Of a stretch of 64,000 nt of DNA, positions 62,827 through 64,000 are shown piece by piece (position 1 is the first letter of the stretch; each line of letters starts with the position of its first letter). The notes under the pieces are model-generated. The model did not search any database. It was not told the DNA's origin and was given only the letters and a program-made list of their open reading frames with translations. The stretch covers positions 30,610 to 94,609 of the forward strand of contig JBBRAW010000002.1 of the NCBI GenBank assembly GCA_038206385.1. The letters run 5' to 3'. This stretch comes from JANXSD01 sp038206385. Lineage in GTDB: Bacteria; Bacteroidota; Bacteroidia; AKYH767-A; OLB10. Both the position numbers and the translations under genes were made by a program.

Positions 62827-64000
62827 TTATTTTACTTCAGCAAGAAGTTTCTTTCCTTTTTCGATTGCATCTTCAATAGTTCCAACTAAGTTGAAAGCTG
62901 CTTCAGGATATTCATCCACTTCACCATTCATGATCATCTTAAATCCTTTGATCGTTTCTTCGATTGGAACAAGTACACCTTTCAATCCAGTGAACTGCTC
63001 TGCAACATGGAATGGTTGAGATAAGAAACGTTGAACACGACGAGCGCGATGTACAGTTTGCTTATCATCATCACTTAATTCATCCATACCAAGGATGGCA
63101 ATGATATCTTGTAATTCTTTATAACGTTGAAGAATTTCCTTTACGCGTTGTGCAGTGTTATAATGATCTTCACCAACAACATCAGGAGATAAAATTCTTG
63201 ATGTAGAATCCAAAGGATCCACGGCTGGATATATTCCTAACTCAGCAATTTTACGGCTCAATACTGTTGTAGCATCAAGATGCGCAAATGTTGTTGCTGG
63301 TGCTGGATCTGTCAAGTCATCAGCGGGCACATAAACTGCTTGTACTGATGTGATAGATCCGCGTTTTGTTGAAGTAATTCGTTCTTGCATCGCACCCATC
63401 TCAGTAGCCAATGTTGGTTGGTAACCTACCGCTGATGGCATACGTCCTAAAAGTGCCGATACTTCAGAACCAGCTTGTGTAAAGCGGAAGATATTATCAA
63501 TAAAGAAAAGAATATCACGACCACCAGATTTACCATCTCCATCACGGAAATATTCAGCTACAGTTAATCCTGAAAGTGCTACTCGAGCACGTGCCCCAGG
63601 AGGCTCATTCATCTGTCCGAAAACTAAAGTGGCTTTCGATTCTTTTAATTTTTCGTAATCTATTTTGCTAAGATCCCAACCACCAGATTCCATGCTGTGC
63701 TTGAATTCATCACCATAGTTTATTACTCCTGACTCCAAGAACTCACGCAAAAGATCGTTTCCTTCACGTGTGCGCTCTCCAACTCCAGCAAATACAGAAA
63801 GACCAGCATAAGCCTTCGCGATATTATTCACGAGCTCCATGATCAATACTGTTTTACCTACTCCAGCGCCACCAAACAAACCTATCTTACCACCTTTTGA
63901 ATAAGGCTCTAATAAGTCAATTACTTTGATACCAGTGAAGAGTACTTCAGCTTCAGTTGATAGATCTTCGAAACGAGGAGCGGCACGGTGAATTGGTAAT
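62827..64000 (-). CDS. atpD: F1-ATP synthase beta subunit (C-terminal part)
   Basis: The catalytic beta subunit, truncated by the window edge: 391 codons of roughly 460-510 are present, so the N-terminal barrel and start are outside. Walker A is FGGAGVGKTV, about 40 codons from the edge, followed by GERTREGNDL, the beta catalytic Glu segment after GQMNEPPGARARV, Walker B ILFFIDNIFRFTQAG, and the DELSD motif in the C-terminal domain, ending KKLLAEVK. An internal TTG at 63879 could be mistaken for a start but lies within the Walker A region. Together with atpC it forms the end of an operon on the minus strand. Confidence 0.96.
   Translation of the reverse strand, partial: LPIHRAAPRFEDLSTEAEVLFTGIKVIDLLEPYSKGGKIGLFGGAGVGKTVLIMELVNNIAKAYAGLSVFAGVGERTREGNDLLREFLESGVINYGDEFKHSMESGGWDLSKIDYEKLKESKATLVFGQMNEPPGARARVALSGLTVAEYFRDGDGKSGGRDILFFIDNIFRFTQAGSEVSALLGRMPSAVGYQPTLATEMGAMQERITSTKRGSITSVQAVYVPADDLTDPAPATTFAHLDATTVLSRKIAELGIYPAVDPLDSTSRILSPDVVGEDHYNTAQRVKEILQRYKELQDIIAILGMDELSDDDKQTVHRARRVQRFLSQPFHVAEQFTGLKGVLVPIEETIKGFKMIMNGEVDEYPEAAFNLVGTIEDAIEKGKKLLAEVK

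Noticed and set aside
63877..63879. TTG in the Walker A region as the start of atpD.
   Set aside because: The frame is open to the window edge with normal beta-subunit sequence upstream (for example RAAPRFEDLSTEAE), so the gene is only truncated by the window.

Overview
This 64 kb window is chromosomal DNA from a member of the Bacteroidota. By eye the GC content is roughly one third. The taxonomic evidence is: a SusC-like TonB receptor paired with a DUF5689 lipoprotein; proteins with C-terminal type IX secretion (Por) sorting domains; the Bacteroidota-typical small families DUF4290 and DUF5522; recurrent TAnnTTTG -7 promoter boxes with little Shine-Dalgarno signal; and REP-like palindromes in the intergenic gaps. 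The order cannot be fixed from this sequence alone. I see no rRNA, tRNA, CRISPR array, intact insertion sequence or prophage.

Layout. 1-5 kb: the 3' part of a CzcA/CusA-type RND pump, then lysC-lysA on the minus strand, overlapping by 8 bp, with a divergent ACT-domain protein that may regulate them. 5-9.4 kb: a DUF5689 lipoprotein and TonB receptor operon. 9.7-13.9 kb: a plus-strand run of SixA-like phosphatase, a lysine-rich histone-H1-like protein, polyphosphate kinase and Ppx/GppA. 13.9-14.5 kb: a repeat-rich gap with nested hairpins. 14.5-19.5 kb: SprT-like protease, feoAB, a tiny lipoprotein and adenine deaminase. 19.7-24.7 kb: cold-shock protein, recG and purL. 24.8-31.6 kb: two tandem paralogous membrane proteins, an amino-acid permease, an SDR and a lipoprotein amidohydrolase. 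31.6-36.5 kb: thioredoxin-TPR protein, a DUF6973 pair, JmjC/cupin protein, DUF4442 thioesterase-like protein and a nitronate-monooxygenase-like enzyme. 36.6-42 kb: acyl-CoA ligase, small lipoprotein, pyruvate dehydrogenase E2 and E1-alpha, cytidine deaminase. 42.4-49.7 kb (minus strand): dnaJ, grpE, TlpA-like thioredoxin, murA, DUF4290 and a UvrD/PcrA helicase. 49.8-58.2 kb: a lysyl-oxidase-like T9SS protein broken by one in-frame stop, a polytopic membrane protein, urocanate hydratase, DUF5522, a PLP enzyme and a LysM glucosaminidase. 58.2-64 kb: a REP array, a TMTC-like TPR membrane protein, a T9SS-exported protein, atpC and the 3' part of atpD.

Most of the window is housekeeping. Sequence-level points that stand out are: the polyphosphate genes with an H1-like basic protein 20 bp upstream of ppk1; a composite element at about 14184-14356 with competing hairpins; feoA and feoB lying in one frame separated by a single stop with no ATG for feoB; the amber-interrupted lysyl-oxidase gene; a four-unit, 56-bp-period REP array; the Cys-to-Asp MurA; and several genes whose -7 box lies only a few bases before the ATG, implying leaderless mRNAs. 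I found no clearly new multi-gene system such as a defence island. The polyphosphate/H1 association and the 14.2 kb element are the best candidates for undescribed biology.
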